Below are positions 1 through 8,025 of a stretch of DNA of 14,024 bases, in pieces. The notes below the pieces were generated by a model. The model saw only the letters and a list, made by a program, of their open reading frames with translations. It searched no databases and was not told where the DNA came from. Each line of letters starts with the position of its first letter. Position 1 is the stretch's first letter. A program made the position numbers and the translations under genes. This DNA is from Sporichthyaceae bacterium (lineage in GTDB: Bacteria; Actinomycetota; Actinomycetes; JACCUZ01): contig JACCUZ010000269.1 in NCBI GenBank assembly GCA_013698395.1, positions 1 through 14,024 of the forward strand, given 5' to 3'.

Positions 1-570
1 CTAGTGCGGCACAGCTTCCGCGGCAAGCGCGTGCTCAACGCCCTGATCGACCTGCCTATCGCCGTCTCCCCGGTCATCGTCGGCCTCGCGCTGATCCTGG
101 TCTATGGCCGCACCACGGGGGTCGGACGAGCACTGGCCGGGATCGGCATCAATGTCATTTTCTCCATCCCCGGCATGGTGATGGCCACGATCTTCGTGTG
201 CATCCCGCTGGTGGTCCGCGCGGTGGCCCCGGTGCTCGAGGAGATCGGCGACGAGCAGGAGCAGGCCGCAGCCACCCTCGGTGCCGGCCCGGTGCAGACC
301 TTCCTGCGCATCAGGCTCCCCTCGATCCGAGGCGCCCTCGCCTACGGCGTGGTGCTCGCGCTGGCCCGATCGCTGGGCGAGTACGGCGCAGTTGCCGTCG
401 TGTCTGGTCGGCTGGTCGGGCGCACCCAGACGGTCACCCTGCTCGTGCAGGAGCGCTACCTGAACTTCGACCAGGAGACGGCGTACGCGTGCGCACTGTT
501 GCTGGTCGTCACCGCGGTCGTCGCGCTCATCATCAGCCGCGCGCTCGCCCCGAAGGAGATCACCAAATGA
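1..570 (+). CDS. cysW: Sulfate/thiosulfate ABC transporter permease CysW (5'-truncated)
   Basis: This is the C-terminal two thirds of an inner-membrane permease that, with CysT and the CysA ATPase, imports sulfate or thiosulfate for cysteine synthesis. The reading frame is open from base 1, and family members are about 270-290 residues, so roughly 80-100 N-terminal residues lie outside the window; the GTG at position 4 is not the real start. Visible are several hydrophobic segments, the family phrase [18 protein letters not shown], and the cytoplasmic EAA loop ([12 protein letters not shown]...RLPSIRGAL), which docks on the ATPase. The later [11 protein letters not shown] motif is also typical of CysT/CysW. 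The stop overlaps the cysA start in an ATGA, indicating translational coupling. ModB-type permeases are similar, but the CysA-like partner and the sequence favour CysW. Confidence 0.9.
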   Translation, partial: LVRHSFRGKRVLNALIDLPIAVSPVIVGLALILVYGRTTGVGRALAGIGINVIFSIPGMVMATIFVCIPLVVRAVAPVLEEIGDEQEQAAATLGAGPVQTFLRIRLPSIRGALAYGVVLALARSLGEYGAVAVVSGRLVGRTQTVTLLVQERYLNFDQETAYACALLLVVTAVVALIISRALAPKEITK

Positions 571-1529
571 GCATCAGCGTCCGCGACGTCTCCAAGAACT
601 TCGGCGACTTCGCCGCACTCACTGACGTCTCAGTCGAGATCCCTACCGGCGGGCTGACCGCGCTCCTGGGCCCGAGCGGCGGCGGCAAGTCGACCCTGCT
701 CCGGGTGATCGCCGGTCTGGAAAGGCCCGACACCGGTGTGGTCGACATCGAGGGCCGAGAAGCCACTAACCTGCCCGTCCAGGACCGCGGCGTCGGCTTC
801 GTCTTCCAGCACTATGCCGCTTTCAAGCACCTCACGGTGCGCCGCAACATTGCGTTCGGCCTGGAGATCCGCAAGCGTCCCAAGGACGAGATCAGCAAGC
901 GCGTCGACGAGCTGCTGGAGCTGGTCCACCTCGAGCAGTTGGCACACCGGTACCCCGCACAGCTCTCCGGCGCCCAGCGCCAGCGGATGGCCCTCGCCCG
1001 CGCGCTCGCCGTCGAGCCCGCCGTCCTGCTCCTCGACGAGCCCTTCGGGGCCCTCGACGCTCAGGTCCGCAAGGAGCTGTTCGCCTGGCTGCGTCGGCTG
1101 CACGACCAGGTGCACGTCACCACGGTGTTTGTCACCCATGACCAGGAGGAGGCGATGGAGGTCGCCGACTCCATCGTCGTGATGGCTGGCGGTCAGGTCC
1201 GGCAGGTCGGCACCCCGGACCAGCTTTACGACCAGCCCAGTGACGACTTCGTCATGAGCTTCCTGGGCCCTGTCACCCGCCTCGGTGGTCAACTGGTCCG
1301 GCCACACGACCTCGAGCTGCTCACCGAACCCGATGTCGGCGCAGTGGCCGCCAGGGTCACCCGGGTCACCCGGTTAGGTTTCGAGGTCCGCGTGGACCTC
1401 CACGCCGAGGGCGAGCAGCTCTGGGCTCAGGTCACGCGCGGGACGGCCGAGCAACTCGGGATCGACGAGGGTCAGGTGCTCCATGTACGTCGGGCTGCAC
1501 CGGTGCGCGCCGCAGTCCCGATCGCCTAA
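567..1529 (+). CDS. cysA: Sulfate/thiosulfate ABC transporter ATP-binding protein CysA
   Basis: This 320-residue cytoplasmic ATPase powers the CysTW permease. The start is the ATG of the ATGA overlap with cysW; the frame is open far upstream, but that stretch is out-of-frame cysW sequence. Walker A is GPSGGGKST (residues 35-43), the Q-loop is Q81, Walker B is VLLLDEP (153-159), the D-loop is GALD (161-164) and the switch histidine is H191 in [13 protein letters not shown]. The C-terminal 80 residues form a TOBE-like regulatory region. The ABC signature reads LSGAQ (133-137) rather than LSGGQ, a Gly-to-Ala change that a single base would explain. The length is slightly short of the usual 330-360 residues. 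The stop overlaps the convergent Rrf2 gene by 4 bases. The CysA assignment rests on the CysW partner and overall similarity; other members of the subfamily import molybdate, spermidine or iron. Confidence 0.9.
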   Translation: MSISVRDVSKNFGDFAALTDVSVEIPTGGLTALLGPSGGGKSTLLRVIAGLERPDTGVVDIEGREATNLPVQDRGVGFVFQHYAAFKHLTVRRNIAFGLEIRKRPKDEISKRVDELLELVHLEQLAHRYPAQLSGAQRQRMALARALAVEPAVLLLDEPFGALDAQVRKELFAWLRRLHDQVHVTTVFVTHDQEEAMEVADSIVVMAGGQVRQVGTPDQLYDQPSDDFVMSFLGPVTRLGGQLVRPHDLELLTEPDVGAVAARVTRVTRLGFEVRVDLHAEGEQLWAQVTRGTAEQLGIDEGQVLHVRRAAPVRAAVPIA

Positions 1530-1984
1530 GGACGTTCGCCCTCGCCGTACTTCTCGGCGATGCTCACGACATGTCGGGGGAGCCGGCCGGTGAGCACGTC
1601 TTGCAAGGTCACGTCCTCGAGCACATGGCGAAGACTTCCGCGGACCGCGATCCATACGGTGCGAAGGGGCTCGGTCAGCCCGTCGTAGTCCAAGGCCGCC
1701 GGACTTGTGTCCCGCACCGTCGCCAGTGGTCCCTCAACGGCACGGATGACGTCGGCGATCGCGATGGCGGCGGCCGGCTTAGCCAGGGTGTAGCCGCCGT
1801 CGGGACCGCGGCGGCTGGCCAGCAGCTTGTGCTGTTTGAGCTGGCGCAAGATCTCCAACAGGAACTTGAGTGGGATCTGCTGCGCGGTAGCAAGGTGCTC
1901 CGCCTTGACCGGACGATCAGAGCCCGCCGAGGCGAGCTGCACCAGCGCCCGCACGGCGTAGTCGACCCGAGCTGTCACGCGCAC
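1526..1984 (-). CDS. Rrf2-family transcriptional regulator without cluster cysteines
   Basis: This 152-residue DNA-binding regulator begins with the Rrf2 signature ([18 protein letters not shown]). A winged helix follows at about residues 25-68, with the wing phrase [14 protein letters not shown] at 57-70. Iron-sulfur members such as IscR, NsrR and RirA bind a cluster through cysteines around residues 90-110. This protein has no cysteine at all, so it resembles the cluster-free members, of which CymR of Bacillus controls cysteine metabolism. The start is a GTG with a GAGAG stretch about 9 bases upstream. It is convergent with cysWA, overlapping the end of cysA by 4 bases, and divergent from the aldehyde dehydrogenase gene, so it may regulate either. 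A role in sulfur control is inferred from position only. Confidence 0.88.
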   Translation of the reverse strand: MRVTARVDYAVRALVQLASAGSDRPVKAEHLATAQQIPLKFLLEILRQLKQHKLLASRRGPDGGYTLAKPAAAIAIADVIRAVEGPLATVRDTSPAALDYDGLTEPLRTVWIAVRGSLRHVLEDVTLQDVLTGRLPRHVVSIAEKYGEGERP

Positions 1985-2075
1985 AGGGTCACTCTCTCAG
2001 CAAGCAGAGCTCTGAGGCGGCAGCAGCGCCCCTGCGTCTCCAGGCTGCTAACTTCGAGCGAGAGGAGGTTTCCGC
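1985..2075. promoter_or_regulatory. Divergent intergenic region, Rrf2 regulator / aldehyde dehydrogenase
   Basis: These 91 bases separate two divergent genes and should hold both promoters. An 8-base palindrome AGAGCTCT lies at 2006-2013, flanked by CTCAG and CTGAG, and could be part of an Rrf2 operator. A consensus AGGAGG at 2063-2068 precedes the dehydrogenase ATG by 7 bases. No clear -35/-10 pair was recognised. Confidence 0.35.
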
Positions 2076-3560
2076 ATGACCACTGCAATGTCGGTGACAG
2101 CGGACCGCGAGCAGTCCGTCGTGGAGCAGGTGCCCAAGGGATTGTGGATCGGAGGAGGAACCCATCCCGCCGCCGGTGGCGCCACGCTCGCGGTCACCGA
2201 CCCTTCCACCGGCGAGGTCCTCGCGGAGGTGGCTGACGCGTCGGTCGAGGACGGGCGCGCGGCACTCGACGCGGCCGTAGACGTGCAGGGGTCCTGGGCG
2301 GCAACGCCGCCCCGCGAGCGCGGTGAGATCCTGCGCCGCGCATTCGAGATGATGACGGCTCGGGCGGACGACCTCGCCCTGCTGATGACGCTCGAGATGG
2401 GGAAACCGATCCCCGAGTCGCGGGGTGAAGTCACGTATGCCGCTGAGTTCTTCCGGTGGTTCAGTGAGGAAGCTGTCCGCATCGCGGGCAGCTGGTCGAC
2501 GTCTCCCGATGGCGCGACCCGCTTGTTGACCATGAAGCGTCCCGTTGGTCCGGCGCTGATGATCACCCCGTGGAACTTCCCGCTGGCGATGGGTACGCGA
2601 AAGATCGGCCCGGCGGTTGCGGCGGGCTGCACGATGGTGGTGAAGCCGGCGGCGCAGACCCCGTTGTCGATGTACGCGCTGGCCGACATCCTGCGCGAGG
2701 CGGGGTTGCCCGACGGCGTCCTCAACGTCGTGACGACGAGCAGCAGCGGCAAGGTGATGGAGCCGCTCATCCGGGACTCCCGACTGCGCAAGCTCACCTT
2801 CACCGGCTCCACGGTGGTGGGCCGCCGGTTGGTCGAACAGTCGGCCGAGCAGCTGCTCAGGGTGTCGATGGAGCTCGGCGGGAACGCCCCGTTCCTCGTC
2901 ATGGCCGATGCCGACATGGACGCTGCCGTTGACGGGGCGATGGTCGCCAAGATGCGGAACATGGGTGAGGCGTGCACTGCCGCGAACCGGTTCCTCGTGC
3001 ACGAGAGCGTCGCGGACGAGTTTGCGCAGCGAATGGCCGGCCGGATGGGGAGTCTGCGCGTGGGACGGGGCACGGAGGAGGGCGTCCAGGTCGGCCCGCT
3101 CGTCGATGCGGTGTCCCGCGACAAGGTGGCCGAGCTGGTGCAGGACGCCGTCAACCGAGGCGGCCGCGTGCTCACCGGTGGGGATACGGTCGGTGACCGT
3201 GGCTGGTTCTACTCTCCCACCGTGGTCGCGGATGTCCCCACCGACGCGGTCCTGCAGACGGAGGAGATCTTCGGTCCCGTCGCGCCGGTGTCAACGTTCG
3301 CCACGCTCGACGAGGCCATCGGGCGGGCAAACGACACTGAGTACGGCCTCGTCGCGTACGCCTACACCCGCGACCTCGCAACTGCGTTGTCGCTTGCCGA
3401 GCAGCTGGACACCGGGATGGTCGGCATCAACCAGGGCGTCGTGTCGACCCCGGCCGCTCCGTTCGGTGGCGTGAAGCAATCGGGTTTCGGCCGGGAAGGA
3501 GGCCGGGAGGGCATCGAGGAGTACCTCGAAACGCGGTACGTCGGCATTCGCCCGCAGTGA
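2076..3560 (+). CDS. NAD(P)-dependent aldehyde dehydrogenase, succinate-semialdehyde dehydrogenase type
   Basis: This is a full-length 494-residue cytoplasmic enzyme of the aldehyde dehydrogenase superfamily, which oxidises an aldehyde to its acid with NAD(P)+. Intact catalytic elements are TPWNFP with the oxyanion asparagine N167, the cofactor-binding lysine K190 (VVKPA), FTGSTVVGR (242-250), the general base E266 in MELGGN, and the nucleophile C300 in GEACTAANR. GEACTAANRFLVH and the overall sequence match the succinate-semialdehyde dehydrogenase (GabD-like) branch, which works in GABA and polyamine breakdown. The substrate is not proven by sequence. Translation starts at the ATG 7 bases after AGGAGG; a second in-frame ATG at codon 5 has poorer spacing. 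The gene ends 4 bases from the convergent GGDEF-EAL gene. No GABA aminotransferase lies in the window, so the pathway assignment is open. Confidence 0.9.
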   Translation: MTTAMSVTADREQSVVEQVPKGLWIGGGTHPAAGGATLAVTDPSTGEVLAEVADASVEDGRAALDAAVDVQGSWAATPPRERGEILRRAFEMMTARADDLALLMTLEMGKPIPESRGEVTYAAEFFRWFSEEAVRIAGSWSTSPDGATRLLTMKRPVGPALMITPWNFPLAMGTRKIGPAVAAGCTMVVKPAAQTPLSMYALADILREAGLPDGVLNVVTTSSSGKVMEPLIRDSRLRKLTFTGSTVVGRRLVEQSAEQLLRVSMELGGNAPFLVMADADMDAAVDGAMVAKMRNMGEACTAANRFLVHESVADEFAQRMAGRMGSLRVGRGTEEGVQVGPLVDAVSRDKVAELVQDAVNRGGRVLTGGDTVGDRGWFYSPTVVADVPTDAVLQTEEIFGPVAPVSTFATLDEAIGRANDTEYGLVAYAYTRDLATALSLAEQLDTGMVGINQGVVSTPAAPFGGVKQSGFGREGGREGIEEYLETRYVGIRPQ

Positions 3561-3564
3561 CGAG

Positions 3565-5832
3565 TTAGCCGTATGTAAGCGCCGCGGGTTCGGCGAGCGG
3601 TGCGACGTCCTGCGCCGCGAGGATTGACTCGATGCTGTGCGCATCCACCGGACGGCTGAACAGGTACCCCTGCGCTTCCGCGCAGCCATTGTCCCGGAGG
3701 AACTCGAGCTGCGCCTGGGTCTCGACGCCCTCGGCTACCGCCTCCATACCCAGTCCGTGCGCCAGAGCCAGCGTGGTGACCACAAGAACGTCGCTGTCGC
3801 CAGAGTGGCCGATCTCCTTCACGAACGAGCGGTCAATCTTCACCTTCTGCACCGGGAACAGGCGCAACCGGCTCATCGAGGAGTAGCCGGTTCCGAAGTC
3901 ATCCAGAGCCAGGACTACACCGATCCGGCGTAGTTCGCGCAGGGTCGGCCCAACCTCGAGGTGCTCGCTCATCGCGCTCTCGGTGATCTCCAGAACCAGA
4001 TCCTCCGCCTTAAGGCCATTCTCGGCGAGCGCACCCGCTACCTCATCGACCAGGTTCGGCGCCTCCAGCTGCGATACCGCGACATTGACTGCCGCGGTGA
4101 GGCCCTCAGCAGCCGCGGGGTGCTTGCGGCGCCACTCGCACAGCTGACGGCAGGCCTCGTGGACCACCCACGTGCCGATCGACAGGATCAGGCCACTGCT
4201 CTCCGCCAGGGGGATGAACTCCAGCGGTGGGATGACTCCTCGGTGGGGATGACGCCAGCGCAGCAGAGCCTCGACGCCGGTGACACGGCCGCTTGTCAGG
4301 GACATAACCGGCTGGTACTGCAGGAAGAACTCATTGCGATCCAGCGCCGTTTGTAGGTCGGCCTGAAGCACCAGCCTCTGCACAGCGAAAGCATGCATCG
4401 CGGGCTGGAACCGCTCGAACCGGTTTCCCCGTTCCTTGGCTGCGTACATCGCCAGGTCCGCGTTGCGCAGCAGCTCGTCCGCTGTCGTGGCTGCACCACC
4501 CGAGGCGATGCCGATGCTGGCGGTGACAACGACAGAACGCTCATCGACCTCCAACCGTTCGCGTAACGCGGCGAGGATCCGCTCGGCGGTGGCAATGGCG
4601 ACTTCCTCGGGCTCGTCTTCGATCAGAACGGCGAACTCATCGCCACCAAGTCGGGCGACCGTGTCTTGGGTGCGCAAGATCGAGCGGATGCGGTTGGCGA
4701 CAACGACCAACACCTGGTCTCCGACCGGGTGACCGAGCGAGTCGTTGACGGTCTTGAATCCGTCGAGGTCGATGAAGAGCAGACGCACCCGTTCCTCGTC
4801 AGCGGATCGCCGCTGAAGTGCGTGTTCCAGCCGGTCTCGGAGCAGCACCCGGTTGGTCAACCCGGTGAGCGGGTCGTGCAGAGCAAGGTGGGCTAGCCGC
4901 TCTTCAGCCTTCTTGCGGGCCGTCACGTCGGTGATGGTGAGGACGGCACCGACGCCGTCGGTGGTGCTGGTCGACAGTGGCTGTCCGTTGACGAGGAACG
5001 ACCGGTACGTCCCGTCGGCCAGGCCAACGCCGAGCTCTGCGTCGCGGAGCCGCTGACCGTTCAGCACCTGCTCCATGGGCAGATCCTCCGGGCGCAGTGG
5101 AGTCATCGCGTCGCCGCGATACAGCGTGACCGCGTCATGCCAAGGTGCCGGTGGCTCGGGCAATGCCAACTCCGCGTACAGGTTCAGCGCCGCCCGGTTG
5201 CGAACGAGCGGCGTCCCGTCCGAACCTGCCGCGATGACCGCGCTCTCGACATTGTCGAGCACGGCGGTGAGCAGCTGGCGCTCCTGGGTCAGGGCGCGCT
5301 GGTGGGCGACCAAAGTTCTGAGCATCAGCCACATCAACAGCGTGGAGAAGGCGATGCCGATGACGTTCTGGCCGAGTTGCTGCTGCCAGGGAGAACCAGG
5401 GATGGGTGACAGTTGGTTTGCCCACCAGCTGCTCAGGAACAGCGCGAGCAGGTAGACCAGGGCGCCGGTGAGAACCCGACGAGTGGACCCGAAAACCACG
5501 CGAAAGTAGACCCCGGCGTAGAACACACCGAGACCTCCGCCGAGCGGTCCGATGATCAGCAAGGCGACGAACACGGCGACACCTTCTGCAACATCCCAAG
5601 CGGGGGGCTGCAGGGCCCCGGCTCGGTACTCGCATAGCCGACGCCAGAGCAGATAGCCGATCGCTGGGACACCGGCGACCCAAAAGGCAGGCGGCACGGG
5701 GCTGCTGGAGGGCACCTGCATCGGCGCCGTGACGCAGGTGAACACCGCGAAGCACAGGAAGAACCACCGGACCCGGTCCAACCCCCCGGTGGGCGGACGG
5801 TAGCGGCGGAGGAAGCCAGTGGTGAACGCCAC
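3565..5832 (-). CDS. Membrane PAS-GGDEF-EAL protein (diguanylate cyclase / c-di-GMP phosphodiesterase)
   Basis: This 755-residue inner-membrane protein can in principle both make and degrade cyclic di-GMP. The first about 175 residues hold roughly five hydrophobic segments, a short coiled stretch leads to a PAS-like domain (about 190-305), then GGDEF (about 315-475) and EAL (about 490-740). The GGDEF site is intact at 396-400, with an inhibitory I-site RTQD five residues before it (387-390). The EAL domain keeps EAL (521-523), the N of VNVAVSQL, E of LEITES, DDFGTGYSS, K of VKIDRSFV and E of AEGVET, so both activities look possible. The chosen GTG start lies 8 bases after AGGAGG; a GTG two codons upstream is only 2 bases from it. 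The membrane sensor is not a domain I can name. It may be co-transcribed with the small membrane gene upstream. Confidence 0.93.
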   Translation of the reverse strand: MAFTTGFLRRYRPPTGGLDRVRWFFLCFAVFTCVTAPMQVPSSSPVPPAFWVAGVPAIGYLLWRRLCEYRAGALQPPAWDVAEGVAVFVALLIIGPLGGGLGVFYAGVYFRVVFGSTRRVLTGALVYLLALFLSSWWANQLSPIPGSPWQQQLGQNVIGIAFSTLLMWLMLRTLVAHQRALTQERQLLTAVLDNVESAVIAAGSDGTPLVRNRAALNLYAELALPEPPAPWHDAVTLYRGDAMTPLRPEDLPMEQVLNGQRLRDAELGVGLADGTYRSFLVNGQPLSTSTTDGVGAVLTITDVTARKKAEERLAHLALHDPLTGLTNRVLLRDRLEHALQRRSADEERVRLLFIDLDGFKTVNDSLGHPVGDQVLVVVANRIRSILRTQDTVARLGGDEFAVLIEDEPEEVAIATAERILAALRERLEVDERSVVVTASIGIASGGAATTADELLRNADLAMYAAKERGNRFERFQPAMHAFAVQRLVLQADLQTALDRNEFFLQYQPVMSLTSGRVTGVEALLRWRHPHRGVIPPLEFIPLAESSGLILSIGTWVVHEACRQLCEWRRKHPAAAEGLTAAVNVAVSQLEAPNLVDEVAGALAENGLKAEDLVLEITESAMSEHLEVGPTLRELRRIGVVLALDDFGTGYSSMSRLRLFPVQKVKIDRSFVKEIGHSGDSDVLVVTTLALAHGLGMEAVAEGVETQAQLEFLRDNGCAEAQGYLFSRPVDAHSIESILAAQDVAPLAEPAALTYG

Positions 5833-5840
5833 GCACACGC

Positions 5841-5846
5841 CCTCCT
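5841..5846 (-). promoter_or_regulatory. Ribosome binding site deciding the GGDEF-EAL start
   Basis: AGGAGG on the minus strand lies 8 bases before the GTG at 5832 but only 2 bases before the GTG at 5838, which favours the downstream start. Confidence 0.6.
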
Positions 5847-5974
5847 GCAGCCGCGTACTTGATCGAACTTGGTGTATCGGCGGGAGGGCGATGAACTTGA
5901 GACGGCCGGCGCAGCGGCGGAGAGCACCGTCGACCGCGTGGCCGCACCTGGCGTTGCGGCGAGTGCTTCCTCGA

Positions 5975-6172
5975 TCAGCGACTGCGACTGGCCCTTTGCC
6001 GCAGGCGGACGGCCGCCCACCCCAGCAAGGCGGTGGTGATCAACAGCGTCAAGCGCTCCACCGGGCCGAACGGTTGCCCAAGACTCATGGAGAGCAGGAG
6101 CAGAAAGAGGGTCGCACAGACGGCGAGTGCCATCCACGCTGCCTGACGAAGGAGATGGCCGATGGTGGTCAC
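5975..6172 (-). CDS. Small two-helix membrane protein, unknown function
   Basis: This is a putative 65-residue protein that I do not recognise. It has two hydrophobic segments, about residues 12-30 (AAWMALAVCATLFLLLLSM) and 41-57 (LTLLITTALLGWAAVRL), joined by a short polar turn, and ends in a basic tail RLRQRASRSR. This suggests a hairpin in the membrane with both ends in the cytoplasm. The start is a GTG preceded by GAGAGG about 8 bases upstream. The frame also extends to an ATG at 6259, but that part overlaps the cyclase gene and looks unlike protein. It lies 34 bases downstream of the cyclase gene and about 140 bases upstream of the GGDEF-EAL gene on the same strand, so the three may form one transcript. 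A spurious frame cannot be excluded. Confidence 0.5.
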   Translation of the reverse strand: MTTIGHLLRQAAWMALAVCATLFLLLLSMSLGQPFGPVERLTLLITTALLGWAAVRLRQRASRSR

Positions 6173-6206
6173 AGGTCCGCCTCTCGCCACGCGGTTTGCG
6201 CTCAGG

Positions 6207-6869
6207 TCAGGAGTCCACGATAGCCACGGCTCGGACCGGCATTGTCCCCATCCCGACAACCGGTGGTGGGACAGCCGTCAGGCGCGCTCCGACCGGCGGA
6301 AGCGACGCCAGATTGGTCATGTGCTCGATGATGGGGACACCGGCGCCCAGCAGCCCGTGGTGAGCGGGCCTCGAAAGGTCGCTGACGTCGTCGATGTTCA
6401 ACGCGTCGATACCGACCAAGGCAACACCTGCATCGATCAGCACCTGGACGGCGTCCCGGCTCAGATGAGGACTGCCTATGGCGTACTGGCTGGTGCCCCA
6501 GTGGTTGGACCAGTCCGTGCGCACCAGGACGGCCATATCGGCGAGGCCTGGGAGCCCCCTCAGCCTCTCGGCCCCGATACGAGTGACCCCTCGGGCGTCG
6601 ACGACCACGACGGGCCGCTCGGCCAGGCGGTCGGGTGCCAAGGCAGCGGTGTCCGGGCCGGACTCGTGAAAGTGGAACGGGGCGTCCAGGTAGGTGCCGG
6701 TGTTGGCGACCATGCACAGGCGCCCGATGTGAAACGAAACCCCTGGGGCGAGCCGTTGCGCTGACTCCTCCCGGCTGATAATCGTGTCGATCTCGGGGGG
6801 CGGCAGTCCGGGGTATGTACTCATGCCAGCCACGATCGGGTGACTGAGATCGACGACTCGTCGGCTCAT
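6207..6869 (-). CDS. Cyclase-family (kynurenine formamidase-like) hydrolase with altered metal motif
   Basis: This 220-residue protein is of the cyclase/arylformamidase family (PF04199 type), whose members hydrolyse amides or lactones at a metal site; KynB opens N-formylkynurenine in tryptophan breakdown. The N-terminal VDLSHPIVAGMSTYPG and the central region fit the family in order and length. The hallmark H-x-G-T-H-x-D-x-P-x-H is here NTGTYLDAPFH (56-66): the first two histidines are N56 and Y60, while D62 and H66 remain. I believe this NTGTY form occurs in a subgroup of bacterial cyclase-like proteins; whether they bind metal in the same way is not known to me. The start ATG lacks a good ribosome site. 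It is divergent from the DUF1905 gene and precedes the small membrane protein gene. No other tryptophan-catabolism gene is nearby, so a kynurenine role is not supported. Confidence 0.85.
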   Translation of the reverse strand: MSRRVVDLSHPIVAGMSTYPGLPPPEIDTIISREESAQRLAPGVSFHIGRLCMVANTGTYLDAPFHFHESGPDTAALAPDRLAERPVVVVDARGVTRIGAERLRGLPGLADMAVLVRTDWSNHWGTSQYAIGSPHLSRDAVQVLIDAGVALVGIDALNIDDVSDLSRPAHHGLLGAGVPIIEHMTNLASLPPVGARLTAVPPPVVGMGTMPVRAVAIVDS

Positions 6870-6995
6870 AGCCGCAGCATGACTCGTGCCGCCGGTCTTC
6901 GCGCGTCTGTTCCAGGTTTCAGGTCAGGCTTCGATGAGTTCCCCGACCACGCGAGGTCTTAACTGGTGGTTACATGCACACTGCAGGAGGCTGTC
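6870..6995. promoter_or_regulatory. Divergent intergenic region, cyclase-family gene / DUF1905 gene
   Basis: These 126 bases must carry the promoters of both divergent genes. I see no convincing -35/-10 pair or operator. The only clear signal is the AGGAGG at 6985-6990 serving the plus-strand gene. Confidence 0.3.
6985..6990 (+). promoter_or_regulatory. Ribosome binding site deciding the DUF1905 start
   Basis: A consensus AGGAGG lies 5 bases before the ATG at 6996. This rules against the upstream in-frame start at 6966. Confidence 0.7.
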
Positions 6996-7268
6996 ATGGA
7001 GGCCCAGCGGTTCATGGCAACGTTGCAGAAGAGCCCCGCCAAGCGCGGCTGGACCTACCTCGTCTGGCCGGACTCGGCGAGCTTCTTCGACACCCGTGGC
7101 CTGGTCAAGATCCGTGGCACCATCGACGATCACCCGTTCCAGAGCTCATTCATGGCCCTGGGGGACGGTACTCACAAGCTGCCGGTCAAGGCAGCGATTC
7201 GCCAGGCGATCGGTAAGCAGGCGGGAGACCCGGTCACGGTGTGCCTGCTGGAGCGCATCGAGGACTGA
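6996..7268 (+). CDS. DUF1905 domain protein
   Basis: This 90-residue soluble protein matches the DUF1905 family (PF08922), small beta-rich proteins of unknown biochemical role. Family-like elements are the opening [46 protein letters not shown] and the C-terminal stretch [21 protein letters not shown], read here in two pieces of one continuous domain. The start is fixed by AGGAGG with 5-base spacing; the alternative upstream start would add ten residues lacking family character. It lies 36 bases before the metallo-hydrolase gene on the same strand, which suggests an operon, although no functional link between the two families is known to me. Confidence 0.85.
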   Translation: MEAQRFMATLQKSPAKRGWTYLVWPDSASFFDTRGLVKIRGTIDDHPFQSSFMALGDGTHKLPVKAAIRQAIGKQAGDPVTVCLLERIED

Positions 7269-7304
7269 CTCGCTTCCCCGCCTGGACACGTCAGACTCAG
7301 CCCG

Positions 7305-7997
7305 GTGAGGGACATAGACGTGCGGCGGGTGGACTTCGGCTACTTCGTGCGACCAACCGAAGAGACGAGCACCGGGGCGCCGCGTGTCGAGCCGTGCCTG
7401 GGTTATCTGGTGGATCACCCGGAGGGCCTGCTGCTGATGGACTCCGGCATGGGCAGCCATCCCGACGTCGATGCTCACTACCGCCCGCGCCGGCACTCCT
7501 TGGCCTCAGCATTGGCCGCAGCCGGGGCGCACGTTCGGGACGTGCGGATGGTGGTCAACTGTCATCTGCACTTCGACCACTGCGGCGGCAACCCTGACCT
7601 GCTCGCCCGGCCGATCTTCACTCAACGCGTGGAGCTGGACTGGGCGCGATCAACGGTCGACTACACCCTGCCTGAGCTCGTTGACGCCCCCGGTCTCACG
7701 TACGAAGAGTTGGATGGAGAGGCCGAGATCCTGCCAGGAGTCGTGGTGATGCCGACGCCTGGGCACACTGCAGGGCATCAATCACTGATCATCCGTCGGG
7801 TCAACGGCACCCTAATAGTCGCCGGGCAGAGTCATGACACGGCAACCGCCTACGGCGCCGATGTCCTCGCCCGGCGTGCAGGACTCAACGGGACCGAGGA
7901 GCCGCTTCCACTGCCTCCGCCGTGGATCGAACGGCTGCAGCAGTTCGACCCATGCCGCGTGGTGTTCGCCCATGACAACTCCGTCTGGGAACCCTGA
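7305..7997 (+). CDS. Metallo-beta-lactamase-fold hydrolase, N-acyl-homoserine-lactonase-like
   Basis: This 230-residue protein has the binuclear-metal hydrolase fold. Ligands visible are H87, H89, D91 and H92 in HLHFDHCGG, H154 in PTPGHTAGHQSL, D178 and H223 in VVFAHDN. The arrangement, the PTPGHTPGHQSL-like motif and the length of about 230-250 residues resemble AHL lactonases (AiiA type), which open the lactone of quorum-sensing signals. Many relatives in actinomycetes have unknown substrates, so quorum quenching is only possible. No signal peptide is seen, which suggests a cytoplasmic enzyme. The start is uncertain: GTG at 7305 has no clear ribosome site, whereas the in-frame GTG at 7320 follows GTGAGG by about 9 bases and would remove five residues. 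It probably shares a transcript with the DUF1905 gene and is convergent with arsR. Confidence 0.85.
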   Translation: MRDIDVRRVDFGYFVRPTEETSTGAPRVEPCLGYLVDHPEGLLLMDSGMGSHPDVDAHYRPRRHSLASALAAAGAHVRDVRMVVNCHLHFDHCGGNPDLLARPIFTQRVELDWARSTVDYTLPELVDAPGLTYEELDGEAEILPGVVVMPTPGHTAGHQSLIIRRVNGTLIVAGQSHDTATAYGADVLARRAGLNGTEEPLPLPPPWIERLQQFDPCRVVFAHDNSVWEP

Positions 7998-8014
7998 GCG
8001 GAGCAATGCCGCTC
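7996..8014. terminator. Possible bidirectional terminator hairpin
   Basis: GAGCGG (7996-8001) and CCGCTC (8009-8014) form a 6-bp stem with a 7-base loop between the convergent metallo-hydrolase and arsR genes. There is no T-tract and the stem is short, so it is a weak candidate. Confidence 0.3.
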
Positions 8015-8025
8015 GACGCAGGTCG

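Noticed and set aside
198..566. Upstream extension of the cysA reading frame
   Set aside because: It is the shadow of cysW in another frame; the translation is Arg/Gly/Ala-rich, and cysA homology begins at the ATG of the ATGA overlap.
1989..3175. Long minus-strand frames opposite the aldehyde dehydrogenase
   Set aside because: These are high-GC antisense shadows with Arg/His-rich composition and no family signature, opposite a clearly conserved enzyme.
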